A DNA stretch of 34,434 nt from Deltaproteobacteria bacterium CG03_land_8_20_14_0_80_45_14 (GCA_002780715.1 PEUO01000066.1:1-34434); one strand, 5' to 3'; shown: positions 20,486-27,816, counted from the stretch's first letter. The notes: a model not told the origin generated them from the sequence alone. Numbers and translations are program-made.

Positions 20486-20582
20486 ACCCCGTTAGAAATT
20501 CCAGCAGGGCATTAAACCCCGCCGGAATTATTCTAAAATCTAACCCCGCTCCAGAGCAGCGGGGCATTATTTCTAACGGGGT
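20486..20582. repeat. 97-base MITE-like element with 14-base terminal inverted repeats
   Basis: ACCCCGTTAGAAAT (20486-20499) and ATTTCTAACGGGGT (20569-20582) are exact reverse complements at the two ends. Inside, CCCCGCT and AGCGGGG form a further hairpin. It ends 5 bases before the dcd Shine-Dalgarno. Confidence 0.8.
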
Positions 20583-20599
20583 AAATGGAGGATCATTTT

Positions 20600-21112
20600 A
20601 TGGGAGTCCTGACAAGAGAACAAATTTTGAGGGAGATCAAGCAGGGAACCATCGAGATTGAACCTTTTCAGGAAGACCAGGTGGGTCCAGGTTCCATTGA
20701 CCTCCATTTGGGAAACGAGTTCAGGGTTTTTAAGAAACTGAGAAATGCCTGTATCGTTGAAGATAGCATTTCGGTTGAAGAACTCACTGAACGTCTCGAG
20801 GCGGAAGAATCTTTCACCCTGATGCCAGGTGAGACGGTCTTGGGGATTACCCGGGAAAGGGTCAAACTGCCCTCCAATATTTGCGGTTGGCTTGAAGGAA
20901 GGAGCCGCTTTGCTCGAATGGGCCTGGTCATTCATATGACCGCGGGATTCGTTCAACCCGGGATTAACAATCGCCAGGTGCTGGAGATCGGAAACCTGGT
21001 GCCGTTTCCTCTGGTTCTTAAACCAGGTGTCCGAATCTGTCAGATCATCCTCGAGCGCACTGAAGGAAAAGCCTTTTATCAAGGCAGGTTTATGAGTCAG
21101 GACCGTCTTTAA
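20600..21112 (+). CDS. dcd: dCTP deaminase
   Basis: 170 aa from ATG 20600, preceded by GGAGG (20587-20591) at eight bases; an ATG at 20585 overlaps that site and adds five residues. The enzyme deaminates dCTP to dUTP for thymidylate synthesis (bifunctional versions also release pyrophosphate; the two cannot be told apart here). Seen: GPGSIDLHLGNEF, the nucleotide and active-site stretch GRSRFARMGLVIHMTAGFVQ, then PGINNRQVLEIGN carrying the catalytic Glu. Together with carA and carB just upstream it makes a pyrimidine neighbourhood. A MITE-like repeat separates it from carB, so co-transcription is uncertain. Confidence 0.93.
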   Translation: MGVLTREQILREIKQGTIEIEPFQEDQVGPGSIDLHLGNEFRVFKKLRNACIVEDSISVEELTERLEAEESFTLMPGETVLGITRERVKLPSNICGWLEGRSRFARMGLVIHMTAGFVQPGINNRQVLEIGNLVPFPLVLKPGVRICQIILERTEGKAFYQGRFMSQDRL

Positions 21113-21117
21113 AATCA

Positions 21118-21182
21118 GTTCCGAGTTGCAAGTTTGAAGTTTCAAGTTATAAACCTCAAACTCGAAACCCGAAACCCGGAAC
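21118..21182. repeat. GAAACCCGAAAC-type hairpin repeat, copy 1
   Basis: GTTCCGAGTTGCAAGTTT at the left pairs imperfectly with AAACTCGAAACCCGAAACCC..GGAAC at the right. A similar element sits at 34233-34298. Intergenic palindromic repeat. Confidence 0.65.
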
Positions 21183-21203
21183 AGGTCATTCCAAATTTAA
21201 AAG

Positions 21204-21950
21204 ATGAATCGTTATTCCATTGGTTCCATCCTTGGTATCTTATTGTTATGGGAACTTTTGGTCAGATGGCTGGAGATACCTAAATATCTTCTTCCCACAC
21301 CGACTACAATCATCGCTTATATCATCGCTAAATTTCAACTCCTCGCCAACCACACACTCATGACTCTCCTGGAGGCAGGGGTCGGCTTCATCGTCGGGTC
21401 TTTTTCTGCTATTGCGACAGCCATTCTTTTTCTCTGGTACCGGCCTTTGAAAGAAATGTTCTATCCCTATGCAGTGATTCTGAACAGTACGCCAATCGTT
21501 GCCATCGCCGCACCCATTGTGATCATCTTTGGGAGTGGTATGGGGTCCAAGGTGGTGACCGCCATCATCTGTGTTTTCTTCCCAGTCTTGGGACCAACCT
21601 TTAAGGCCCTTGCTTCCGTGGGCGCATCAGAGATGAAATGGATGGATTCTTATCATTCATCCAGATGGCAAAAATTTTGGTATCTTCAATTCCCCTTTGC
21701 CCTCCCACAGATATTTGCTAGTTTTAAAGTCGCCTGGACGTTGGCCGTGATCGGTGCGGTCGTGGGGGAGGTATTTGGAGCTTATCGGGGATTGGGATTT
21801 CTCATCGTGGACGCCATCTACATCATGGATACCCCCAGGGTTTTCGCCAGCATTATTGCCTGTTCTTTATTGGGACTTTCCTTTGTCGGGGCAATCACCC
21901 TCATTGAAAAACATACTATTGATTGGCATATCTCTGAAGAGAGGAGGTGA
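21204..21950 (+). CDS. ABC transporter permease (SsuC/TauC/ThiX type)
   Basis: 248-residue inner-membrane permease with about six hydrophobic segments (for example ILGILLLWELLV near the start, AIATAILFLWY, IVAIAAPIVIIFG). The coupling loop that docks on the ATPase is at GASEMKWMDSYHSSRWQKFW followed by FPFALPQIFASF. The family imports taurine, alkanesulfonates, nitrate, or thiamin and flavin precursors. The substrate is not visible from this gene. First gene of an importer operon: binding protein, phosphoribosyltransferase-like protein and ATPase follow on the same strand. No strong Shine-Dalgarno is visible before the ATG. The EAA-type loop is somewhat degenerate compared with SsuC. Confidence 0.88.
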   Translation: MNRYSIGSILGILLLWELLVRWLEIPKYLLPTPTTIIAYIIAKFQLLANHTLMTLLEAGVGFIVGSFSAIATAILFLWYRPLKEMFYPYAVILNSTPIVAIAAPIVIIFGSGMGSKVVTAIICVFFPVLGPTFKALASVGASEMKWMDSYHSSRWQKFWYLQFPFALPQIFASFKVAWTLAVIGAVVGEVFGAYRGLGFLIVDAIYIMDTPRVFASIIACSLLGLSFVGAITLIEKHTIDWHISEERR

Positions 21951-21963
21951 TTCGTAGTTCGGA

Positions 21964-22002
21964 ATCAAAACGCCATGCGCTATGCTCTATGCGCTCTGCG
22001 TT
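21964..22002. repeat. Short GCGCTATGC-type palindromic repeat
   Basis: AACGCCATGCGCTATGCTC...GCGCTCTGCGTT is partly self-complementary. It resembles the reverse complement of 30596-30630 (AACGCAAAGCGCAGAGCGC then AGAGCATAGCGTT). Dispersed intergenic repeat between permease and binding-protein genes. Confidence 0.5.
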
Positions 22003-22027
22003 CTAAAAGAAAGGAGGAGGGAAAAAC

Positions 22028-23008
22028 ATGAAAAGATTCTTATCATACTTTATATTGTTGACGGTGGTCAGTCTGCCCTGTTATGCCATCGGTCAAGAAA
22101 AGGAGGCCATCGTCCATGAAGCCTGGTTTGTTCATATGGAATCAGCAGGCGGCTGGGTGGCGGTGGATAAAGGTTTTTATGGAAAGGTGAAAGTGAAAGA
22201 GGTCCAGGGAGGACCTGGAATCTCTCCAATTCAAAAGGTCGTTGCTGCGGTGAGAGCTGGGAACATTGCCTTTGGGAATGACTACCCAGAAAATATCATC
22301 CGGGCGCGAGAAAAGGAAGGAATCGATCTGGTTGTCCTAAGCGTTGATTTTCAAACCAGCGCCATGAGGATCATCAGCTGGAAGCCAATCAAATCAGCCA
22401 AAGATATCAAAGGAGACTTCGGCATCTGGATTGGATATGATGCCAAGGCAAAATGTGCCGTCGGCAAGGGTTGGGAGAAGCAGTTTACCATCCAAAACCA
22501 GGGTGGGGATATCAAGCCATGGCTGGCTGGAACTTGGCCAATCGCCTCTGCGATGACCTATAACGAATTGATCACGGCCCAGCGTGAGACGAAAAAAATG
22601 GGAAAAACATTCTATACGACCGACTATAAAGATCTGGGGATTGACTGGATGGATAACGTCCTTTTCACCACAGAAGAAATCATCAAAAAATATCCGGATG
22701 CCGTCCAAGCCGCAGTGACGGGAAGATATAAGGGATTCCAATGGGCTCTTGAAAATCCCAAAGAGACCTTTGAAATTTTGAAAAAGATTAACGAAGGTCT
22801 TGACTTTGCCCACGAGATGGATGCCGTGGCTACGATGAAGGCTTTAATGATTACGCCTGATACAAAAAAGAATGGCTTGGGTTACATTCTCCCGAAGAAA
22901 TGGGAAAATATAGCCAAGGATATGTTCAAGGCCGGTCTCTTAGAGAAGATGCCGGATGTGAAAAAGTTTTATACAGAGAAATTTTCAAGCGGGGTAATGC
23001 CTAAATAA
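22028..23008 (+). CDS. ABC transporter substrate-binding protein, NMT1/THI5-like
   Basis: 326-residue periplasmic solute-binding protein. N-terminal signal peptide: MKR, hydrophobic FLSYFILLTVVSLPC, then a likely signal peptidase I cut in the YAIGQ region; there is no proper lipobox. The mature part has the NMT1/THI5 layout: GGWVAVDKGFYGKVKVKEVQ, an aromatic-rich binding lobe and a Lys-rich C-terminus. The family includes binders of hydroxymethylpyrimidine, riboflavin, nitrate and aromatic compounds. AAGGAGGAGGG precedes the ATG. It belongs with the permease upstream and the ATPase downstream. Ligand unknown. The PRTase-like neighbour hints at a nucleobase-like ligand (inference). Confidence 0.87.
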   Translation: MKRFLSYFILLTVVSLPCYAIGQEKEAIVHEAWFVHMESAGGWVAVDKGFYGKVKVKEVQGGPGISPIQKVVAAVRAGNIAFGNDYPENIIRAREKEGIDLVVLSVDFQTSAMRIISWKPIKSAKDIKGDFGIWIGYDAKAKCAVGKGWEKQFTIQNQGGDIKPWLAGTWPIASAMTYNELITAQRETKKMGKTFYTTDYKDLGIDWMDNVLFTTEEIIKKYPDAVQAAVTGRYKGFQWALENPKETFEILKKINEGLDFAHEMDAVATMKALMITPDTKKNGLGYILPKKWENIAKDMFKAGLLEKMPDVKKFYTEKFSSGVMPK

Positions 23009-23021
23009 TTCAAACAAAGAT

Positions 23022-23154
23022 GGTTACCAGGACATCGGGTTACCAGGTAAAGTGGATATCAGGATAACAGGATGTCAGATTAAGTCCTTTAGACGAATTT
23101 CCCTGATCTCCTGATATTCTGGTATCCTGCACCCTGATTGTCTGATTTCCTGAT
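23022..23154. repeat. Array of short related repeats (GGTTACCAGG, ATCAGGAT)
   Basis: Two direct copies of GGTTACCAGG (23022-23031, 23038-23047), then ATCAGGATAACAGGATGTCAG. These are followed by their imperfect reverse complements (CTCCTGATATTCTGGTATCC and TGTCTGATTTCCTGAT). The whole can fold into a long irregular hairpin between two genes of the importer operon. Confidence 0.65.
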
Positions 23155-23182
23155 AAACTTCAGTATTCGAAGGAGGCTTTGC

Positions 23183-24163
23183 ATGACATCTCGTACCTTT
23201 TTGGAAAATGTGGGAAACCTTTACAGCGTCAATGCTATTGGAAGCGCCAAGGCATGGGAGGTACGCCATCTCCGAAATGACCCGACCATCCCGCCTTTGA
23301 TTTATGTCATCGAAAGCGATGTCGGTCAACAATTTCTCCTTGGAAGGGGGATTAGCGGTCGGCCAAAATTCAATATGATTCGCTACATTGCCAAATCTTT
23401 CAACGAGTTGTTCTTTGAACAACTCAGCGGCGAAGAATTATCTCAATACATTATTCTCAGGGGCGCCTACCCTTTCGATCTCCAATGCGCATTCGGGAAC
23501 GCCCCACCCTACGACCGTCTGCTCCTCCCAACCGGTTTTATCAAACTTCAAAGGGTCCTCAACCAAGAAAACACGGACTGGGAGATTCATGCGCAAAACT
23601 TCATCGGAGAATATCAGGGAAATACCTGGCTGATCCCAGATACAGCCATTGCTTCGGGTTCAACGATCGCCTACTTTTTAAGAAACGGATTTGCCCATCA
23701 CCTGCCAAAGCAGGTCTATGTCATTACGGCATGCGGTAGCCTGGAGGGTATCCAGAGAATTTATCAAGAATGCCTGAAGAAGAATGTAGAATTGATACCT
23801 GTTTTTTCTCAATGCATCTTTGAGGTCTCAAAAGTTGGAAACCTACCAGGGCTTCCGCTCACCGACCTTTCCATCATCAGCCCCGGTTCTATTACAACGA
23901 AGAAACTTTATGAAAAAGCGCTTCACCGGTACCAGGGGGCCCGAATGTGCTGTATCGGTGACATCGGAGAGAGTTTGGAAAACCCCGTACAATATTCAAT
24001 CCATACCCTCTGGGAAATGCAGATTCTGAGGATGGATCCGAAAAAGGAAGATTGGAGCGCCTGGACAGTTGATGTTCAAACAAAAAGTTTTCAGAAAAAA
24101 GTCTCAGATTTCAACTCCGCTCTGTCTGATTACTTTCTAGAGATTTGGAAGGAAGAACGTTGA
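23183..24163 (+). CDS. Phosphoribosyltransferase-like protein encoded in the importer operon
   Basis: 326 aa from ATG 23183, chosen because AGGAGG (23171-23176) lies six bases before it; an upstream in-frame start at 23138 adds poorly placed residues. Features of a type I PRTase fold: YIILRGAYPFDLQ near residues 89-101 resembles the PPi-binding 'RGG' loop, and LIPDTAIASGSTIAYFL (150-166) resembles the PRPP loop (DDxxxTGxT), with Asp153 kept and the first acid replaced by Pro. A strand QVYVITACGSLEGI follows, as in PRTases. No close family is recognised. The gene sits between the binding-protein and ATPase genes and overlaps the latter by one base (TGATG), so it is co-translated with the importer. 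It could process the imported compound with PRPP, or be a regulator using the fold. Function inferred only. Confidence 0.7.
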   Translation: MTSRTFLENVGNLYSVNAIGSAKAWEVRHLRNDPTIPPLIYVIESDVGQQFLLGRGISGRPKFNMIRYIAKSFNELFFEQLSGEELSQYIILRGAYPFDLQCAFGNAPPYDRLLLPTGFIKLQRVLNQENTDWEIHAQNFIGEYQGNTWLIPDTAIASGSTIAYFLRNGFAHHLPKQVYVITACGSLEGIQRIYQECLKKNVELIPVFSQCIFEVSKVGNLPGLPLTDLSIISPGSITTKKLYEKALHRYQGARMCCIGDIGESLENPVQYSIHTLWEMQILRMDPKKEDWSAWTVDVQTKSFQKKVSDFNSALSDYFLEIWKEER

Positions 24164-24990
24164 TGCATTCAGAATCTATTCCTCCTGTCGCCATCCGTCT
24201 GATCAATGTGAAGAAACATTTTAAAGACCGTGATGTGGAAGCTCTGGGGGGAGTCAACCTGGAGGTCGCCCAGGGCGAGTTTATCTCTCTGATTGGCCCG
24301 TCTGGATCAGGAAAGAGTACGCTTCTTGAACTTTTGGGAGATATCGGCGATGAGGGCGGCCCTTCTGAAGGAGAGATCCTTATCGAAGAGAAGACGCCTC
24401 AAGAACTGAGGCAAGCAAGGGGATATGGAATTGTCTTTCAAGATTCCACCCTTTTTCCCTGGTATCGTGCCTTTGAAAATTGCCTTTTGCCCTTTCGGAT
24501 TGCAAAAAGTGGACTTCCAAAAGGAGAGCAGATCAAAAGGATTGAATTGTTATTGGAGATGGTAGGCCTGGACAGGAAATTCTGGCCTTATTATCCTAAA
24601 GAACTCTCTGGAGGAATGCAACAGAGAGTGGCAATTGTCAGGGCCCTTGCTTTGGACCCTCCTCTTCTCTTGATGGATGAGCCCTTTGGCGCCCTGGATG
24701 ATTTGACTCGAAAATCGATGCAGATGCTCTTACTCGATATCTGGGCAAAAACAAGGAAAACCATCCTGATGGTGACCCATTCCATTTCTGAAGCCTGTTT
24801 CATGTCTGACCGGGTAGTTGTCCTTTCTCACCGCCCAGGCCGTATCATTCGAATTATTTCCATTCCTCTGGACAGGCCGCGTGAACGGTCCATGGCAGAG
24901 ACCAAGGCATTTGCCAGAATCTGCAGAATGGTGAGGGAGGCATTAGGCTCTGGAGGAGAATTGGGAGAAGATACTTCGATCAAGAACTAG
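24163..24990 (+). CDS. ABC transporter ATP-binding protein (SsuB/TauB/NrtD type)
   Basis: 275-residue cytoplasmic ATPase that powers the importer. Walker A GPSGSGKSTLL, Q-loop VFQDSTLFPW, signature LSGGMQQRVAIVRALA, Walker B LLLMDEPFGALD and switch His in MVTHSISEA are all intact. ATG 24163 overlaps the TGA of the preceding gene by one base, with GGAAGGAAG just upstream; a TTG at 24145 is unlikely. The insertion GDIGDEGGPSEGE after Walker A is slightly longer than usual. Its C-terminal codons (GEDTSIKN) have a near-copy at 30571-30594 on the far side of the toxin-antitoxin island. Confidence 0.95.
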   Translation: MHSESIPPVAIRLINVKKHFKDRDVEALGGVNLEVAQGEFISLIGPSGSGKSTLLELLGDIGDEGGPSEGEILIEEKTPQELRQARGYGIVFQDSTLFPWYRAFENCLLPFRIAKSGLPKGEQIKRIELLLEMVGLDRKFWPYYPKELSGGMQQRVAIVRALALDPPLLLMDEPFGALDDLTRKSMQMLLLDIWAKTRKTILMVTHSISEACFMSDRVVVLSHRPGRIIRIISIPLDRPRERSMAETKAFARICRMVREALGSGGELGEDTSIKN

Positions 24991-25024
24991 TCTATTGCGG
25001 AATCGCTGCTTCTAAATTTTATCC

Positions 25025-25053
25025 TTGCAAGATTCCTACCCATCGATTATAAT
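25025..25053 (+). promoter_or_regulatory. Sigma-70 promoter of the AbrB-type/PIN module
   Basis: TTGCAA (25025-25030), 17-base spacer, TATAAT (25048-25053), near consensus. It lies 20 bases before the antitoxin ATG, with AAGGAG between them. Confidence 0.75.
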
Positions 25054-25073
25054 CAAACCAAGGAGAAAATAGT

Positions 25074-25319
25074 ATGACTACTACGAAATCAGTAAGACTA
25101 AGCAAGAAAGGGCAATTCGTGATCCCGAAAGAGATGCGCGAGGCATTAGGGGTAAAGGAGGGCGAGGAACTTCTCGTTACATTCGAGGGAGGAAGGGTAG
25201 TGCTGACACGCCCACAAGAGTATGCCCGCGCAACTCGAGGCTCACTGAAGGGGACATGGGGCAAGAGTCAGCGGGCAGTGGTGCGCTATCTGGAAAAGGA
25301 ACGTCAGTCGTGGGAATAA
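25074..25319 (+). CDS. AbrB/MazE-type antitoxin (SpoVT-AbrB domain)
   Basis: 81 residues. The swapped-hairpin AbrB DNA-binding domain fills the N-terminus: SVRLSKKGQFVIPKEMREAL, then GVKEGEELLVTFEGGRVVL. The C-terminal tail (GSLKGTWGKSQRAVVRYLEK) would wrap the toxin. It neutralises the PIN nuclease encoded directly downstream and probably represses its own promoter (known family behaviour). AAGGAG precedes the ATG. The toxin gene begins inside its last codons (10-base overlap). Confidence 0.9.
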   Translation: MTTTKSVRLSKKGQFVIPKEMREALGVKEGEELLVTFEGGRVVLTRPQEYARATRGSLKGTWGKSQRAVVRYLEKERQSWE

Positions 25320-25774
25320 GGCAGACGAAGTTTTTATCAGAATTAAAAAGGCTTACAAAAATAGGATTAGATAGCTCTATCCTTATCTATCACCTCGAAA
25401 ATGTTGAACCTTATGCCGATCTGACTGAGGCCGCCATTGCAAGTATTGCAAGAGGTTTACTCAAAGCGGTAGTATCCACGATCTCTGTAACAGAACTTTT
25501 AATCCAGCCCTTCGCCGAAGGGCGAGAGGATCAAGTCATGGCCTTTGAGCGCTTTCTTTTCTCTCTTCCTAATACCTCTCTAATACCCCCGAACTATTTT
25601 ATCGCAAAGGAAGCAGCTCGCCTGCGAGCCAGGTATATGATCCGCACCCCCGATGCACTCCTTATCGCCACAGCTCTAAGTGAAAAAGCAGAGGGTTTCC
25701 TCACGAACGACGCCCGACTGGCTCGCCTAAAACCGGAGGGCATATGCATTTTAGCACTTGATGACTACTTATAG
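25310..25774 (+). CDS. PIN-domain toxin, VapC-like
   Basis: About 154 residues from GTG 25310 (AAAAGGA nine bases upstream). The frame is open further upstream to 25256, but that part overlaps the antitoxin gene and is not PIN-like. The four acidic PIN residues are present: Asp in GLDSSILIYHLE, Glu in SVTELLI, Asp in RTPDALLIATAL and Asp in LTNDARL, so the Mg-dependent RNase site looks complete. Paired with the AbrB-type antitoxin by a 10-base overlap. The last 29 bases of the gene are included in a 196-base repeat that recurs at 27208. Confidence 0.9.
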   Translation: MGIRQTKFLSELKRLTKIGLDSSILIYHLENVEPYADLTEAAIASIARGLLKAVVSTISVTELLIQPFAEGREDQVMAFERFLFSLPNTSLIPPNYFIAKEAARLRARYMIRTPDALLIATALSEKAEGFLTNDARLARLKPEGICILALDDYL

Positions 25775-25941
25775 ATGGCCTCCCTTGTCTCGGTATTTGC
25801 AGCCATGCGGCTGACAAATGTACCGTCACACCTCCATACGTTATGCGCTTGCGCGCCGGAGCGCTTCAGCCCACAGGTGCGCTATGCCCTACCTGGCCTC
25901 CGTAGTCCCGCAAGACGGGACGAAAGATGGGTGCACCATGC
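25746..25941 (+). repeat. 196-base direct repeat, left copy
   Basis: Aligns without gaps to 27208-27403 with about eight mismatches. It begins inside the end of the PIN toxin gene (from GCATTTTAG) and contains a REP-like palindromic core at 25847-25870. The two copies bracket the Phd/PIN module. Confidence 0.9.
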
Positions 25942-26100
25942 TATTTTCTGCAAAATGGGGTACGGACACGAAACACGGACACGTGTTTTCTGAGAAATGT
26001 CTACCGGATCGCTTTTGAGAAAGAAAAAGAACTCACGGATACGGCGTTGAAGTTGGCCGAGGTTGGGAAACCGAAATCGAATTGGGAGTTCCAGGGGCTT

Positions 26101-26256
26101 TTAGGATTCGCCGCCTTCGCCTTTGGATTTCTGGCCGGAAGATAATTCCTTTAGTTTATCCATTGTCTTAAAGCAGCTCTTACAATTTCCAATTCCTTTT
26201 TTGAATTCTTTATCTTGATCGGCAGGGACCTTGGATTTTGAGGATTTCTTCTTCAT
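26101..26256 (-). CDS. Small CxxC protein translationally coupled to a PIN toxin
   Basis: 51 residues starting MKKKSSKSKVPADQ, very Lys-rich with GNCKSCFK in the middle (a single CxxC) and a Gly/Ser/Lys-rich tail. Its ATG at 26256 directly follows the TAG of the PIN toxin gene (TAGATG), so it would be third in the Phd-PIN operon and translated by termination-reinitiation. No homologue is recognised. It may be a small metal- or nucleic-acid-binding accessory protein, or chance coding. A + strand frame (25927-26145) overlaps its 3' end and is less convincing. Confidence 0.45.
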   Translation of the reverse strand: MKKKSSKSKVPADQDKEFKKGIGNCKSCFKTMDKLKELSSGQKSKGEGGES

Positions 26257-26682
26257 CTAAGCCTTTGTCATTAATACTAAAAAGGTTGAAGGGTCCAGGA
26301 TCCTGATTCCCTGAAAGATTTTCAGATCTTTGAGATGATGATCTCCGGAAACAATAAAGTCTGCTTTTCCTTCGATAGCGGCAGACAGGTATTTGTTGTC
26401 CGCTGGATCATCTTTGATCTCCTGGATCTTTGTTGTGCCCGGGACAATGAAACTAACCCGGGTCGCTCTTTTAATAAATTCGTCAATCTCTCTTGGCGTG
26501 CGGCGGTGGAGTTTCCGGAGTTTGGCATACAAGAGCACGGTCTTGACTTCCGAGAGGATGTCCTTTGATGAAATCAGAGTTACTTTACCCTCTTTTGCCA
26601 GTTGAAAAACTTTAGCCGGGTTGGAATGGGATTTCAGTACCGTGCTGACAAAGATGTTGGCGTCCAAAACAACTCTGATCAT
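26257..26682 (-). CDS. PIN-domain toxin (PIN_3-type)
   Basis: 141-residue PIN nuclease of the 'putative toxin component, PIN family' group. RVVLDANIFVSTVLK gives the first Asp. DILSEVKTVL gives the Glu. DDPADNKYLSAAIEGKADFI and VSGDHHLKDL give the later acidic residues. This is the standard layout of that group. It overlaps the Phd antitoxin gene by four bases (ATGA), a coupled antitoxin-toxin operon. Expected to be an RNase held inactive by the antitoxin. Confidence 0.9.
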   Translation of the reverse strand: MIRVVLDANIFVSTVLKSHSNPAKVFQLAKEGKVTLISSKDILSEVKTVLLYAKLRKLHRRTPREIDEFIKRATRVSFIVPGTTKIQEIKDDPADNKYLSAAIEGKADFIVSGDHHLKDLKIFQGIRILDPSTFLVLMTKA

Positions 26683-26963
26683 CGTTTTTTGGCTTTTGGT
26701 TTTCTATAAGCACGTACCGCTTCATCAACGAGCCTGTTTACGACTTCATAGTCTTCCTCTTTAATGTTAGCGCTCATTGCGCTTACGCTTTCAAAGAATT
26801 CATCCCATTCCTGCTGAAGGGACTGATATTTTTCTATAGGAATCACTGCCACAAGAGGTTTCCCGGCCCGCTCAATGATATACTCGTCTCCTTTGAGCGC
26901 CACCTCATTCATCACCTGGCCAAGATTTTGCCTGGCTTTGAGAGCCGAAATTGTCTTGTACAT
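26679..26963 (-). CDS. Phd/YefM-type antitoxin
   Basis: 94 residues. The N-terminal Phd/YefM fold is clear: TISALKARQNLGQVMNEV, DEYIIERAGKPLVAVIPIEK. The C-terminal helical, charged tail (NIKEEDYEVVNRLVDEAVRA) would bind the PIN toxin. An AGGAGGG ribosome site precedes the ATG. The promoter is consensus-like and overlaps an inverted repeat, fitting autorepression. Confidence 0.92.
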   Translation of the reverse strand: MYKTISALKARQNLGQVMNEVALKGDEYIIERAGKPLVAVIPIEKYQSLQQEWDEFFESVSAMSANIKEEDYEVVNRLVDEAVRAYRKPKAKKR

Positions 26964-26976
26964 TTTAGTCCCTCCT

Positions 26977-27029
26977 TATATCAATTGTTATAACTGATAT
27001 AATTATAGCAAGTTCTAAAACGCTGTCAA
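26977..27029 (-). promoter_or_regulatory. Consensus sigma-70 promoter and operator of the Phd/PIN operon
   Basis: On the - strand TTGACA (27029-27024), 16-base spacer, TATAAT (27007-27002), both hexamers perfect. Downstream, TATATCA (26977-26983) and TGATATA (26995-27001) form an inverted repeat around GTTATAAC, covering the expected start site. Likely binding site of the Phd antitoxin (inference). Confidence 0.78.
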
Positions 27030-27207
27030 GAGGTGGGGCATCTTCAGACCTCTGAGCGTGTCGGGCGTATCATTCCGCATTTCCAGTGGAGGAGGGCCAA
27101 TTCTCTGTTGATGTCGTACGTCCACGTCAAAATTGCCCACCATTATGATGCAGCCATCGGTGGTTAAGAAGTTTAAATAACTTAAGTACGTCCCCGAAGC
27201 CCTATAA
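27030..27207. other. Intergenic stretch upstream of the second direct repeat
   Basis: No complete gene. A - strand fragment reading ELALLHWKCGMIRPTRSEV before a stop lies near 27053-27110 and may be a remnant of a mobile-element gene, but I cannot assign it. Confidence 0.35.
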
Positions 27208-27403
27208 GCATTTTAGTACTTGATGACTACTTATAGATGGCCTCCCTTGTCTCGGTATTTGCAGCCATGCGGCTGACAAATGTACCGTCAAACCTCCATA
27301 CGTTATGCGCTTGCGCGCCGGAGCGCTTCAGCGCACAGGTGCGCTATGCCCTACCTGCCCTCCGTAGTCCCGCAAGGCGGGACGAAGGATGGATGCGCCA
27401 TGC
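27208..27403 (+). repeat. 196-base direct repeat, right copy
   Basis: Second copy of 25746-25941 (offset exactly 1,462 bases, about 96% identical by eye). It repeats the last codons and stop of the PIN toxin gene at 25310-25774 without the rest of that gene. Confidence 0.9.
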
Positions 27404-27506
27404 GCTGTGCGGTATTCTGTTTGGGGAGCCAACTTTTTTATGGATGACACCTGCTCTCTATACTAAATGCATGTTTGCCAGCCTGACCCCGAAGACGTTT
27501 ACAGTG

Positions 27507-27608
27507 TTAGAGGTTTTCATTAATTTCCTTATCCGAAAAGCCCATTGCCTTCAGCCTTTTTCTTAGGAATTTGTTTTCTTCTTCTTTGGCCCTTCGGGCT
27601 CGCCCCAT
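27507..27608 (-). pseudogene. Short charged reading frame, probable gene fragment
   Basis: 33 codons from ATG 27608, MGRARRAKEEENKFLRKRLK then AMGFSDKEINENL and a stop. The frame continues a few codons upstream (LETIAE) to a stop. It looks like a helical C-terminal tail left from a larger gene. No clear ribosome site. Unassigned. Confidence 0.3.
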
Positions 27609-27673
27609 TTCTGCTATTGTTTCTAACTAATTTTTCATGACGGATTCGTCACCCTCGAACCATGAAAATTGAT

Positions 27674-27718
27674 AATTCCCCCGCACCCCCCTTTAGAAAA
27701 GGGGGGCAAGGGGGGATT
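27674..27718. repeat. CCCCCC/GGGGGG inverted repeat
   Basis: AATTCCCCCGCACCCCCC, spacer TTTAGAAAA, GGGGGGCAAGGGGGGATT. Same family as the element embedded in the giant gene at 13413-13490. Confidence 0.8.
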
Positions 27719-27816
27719 TGAAAGTTATTTTCTAAGTAAGTAACGAAGCAACAACAAGGCCCACCAAAAATGTTTCAAGAACAGGTGACTTCATTTCTGC
27801 CTCCCCCCTATTCTTG

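Noticed and set aside
25840-25890. Integron attC-like site suggested by toxin-antitoxin cassettes and palindromes
   Set aside because: No RYYYAAC/GTTRRRY core pair was found and no integrase gene is present. The palindrome fits a REP core better.
25775-25993. Reading frame starting MASLVSVFAAMRLTNVPS inside the left 196-base repeat
   Set aside because: It only follows the repeat. The second copy (27237-27566) runs into unrelated sequence, there is no ribosome site, and the composition (Arg/Pro/Ala) reflects the GC-rich palindrome. Treated as non-coding.
25927-26145. 72-codon + strand frame ending in a hydrophobic LLGFAAFAFGFLAGR
   Set aside because: The C-terminal part could be a remnant of a small membrane protein, but the start lies in repeat sequence, no ribosome site is visible, and the opposite-strand small gene overlaps it.
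27237-27566. 109-codon frame beginning in the right 196-base repeat
   Set aside because: Same repeat-derived frame continuing by chance into the spacer. No family features.
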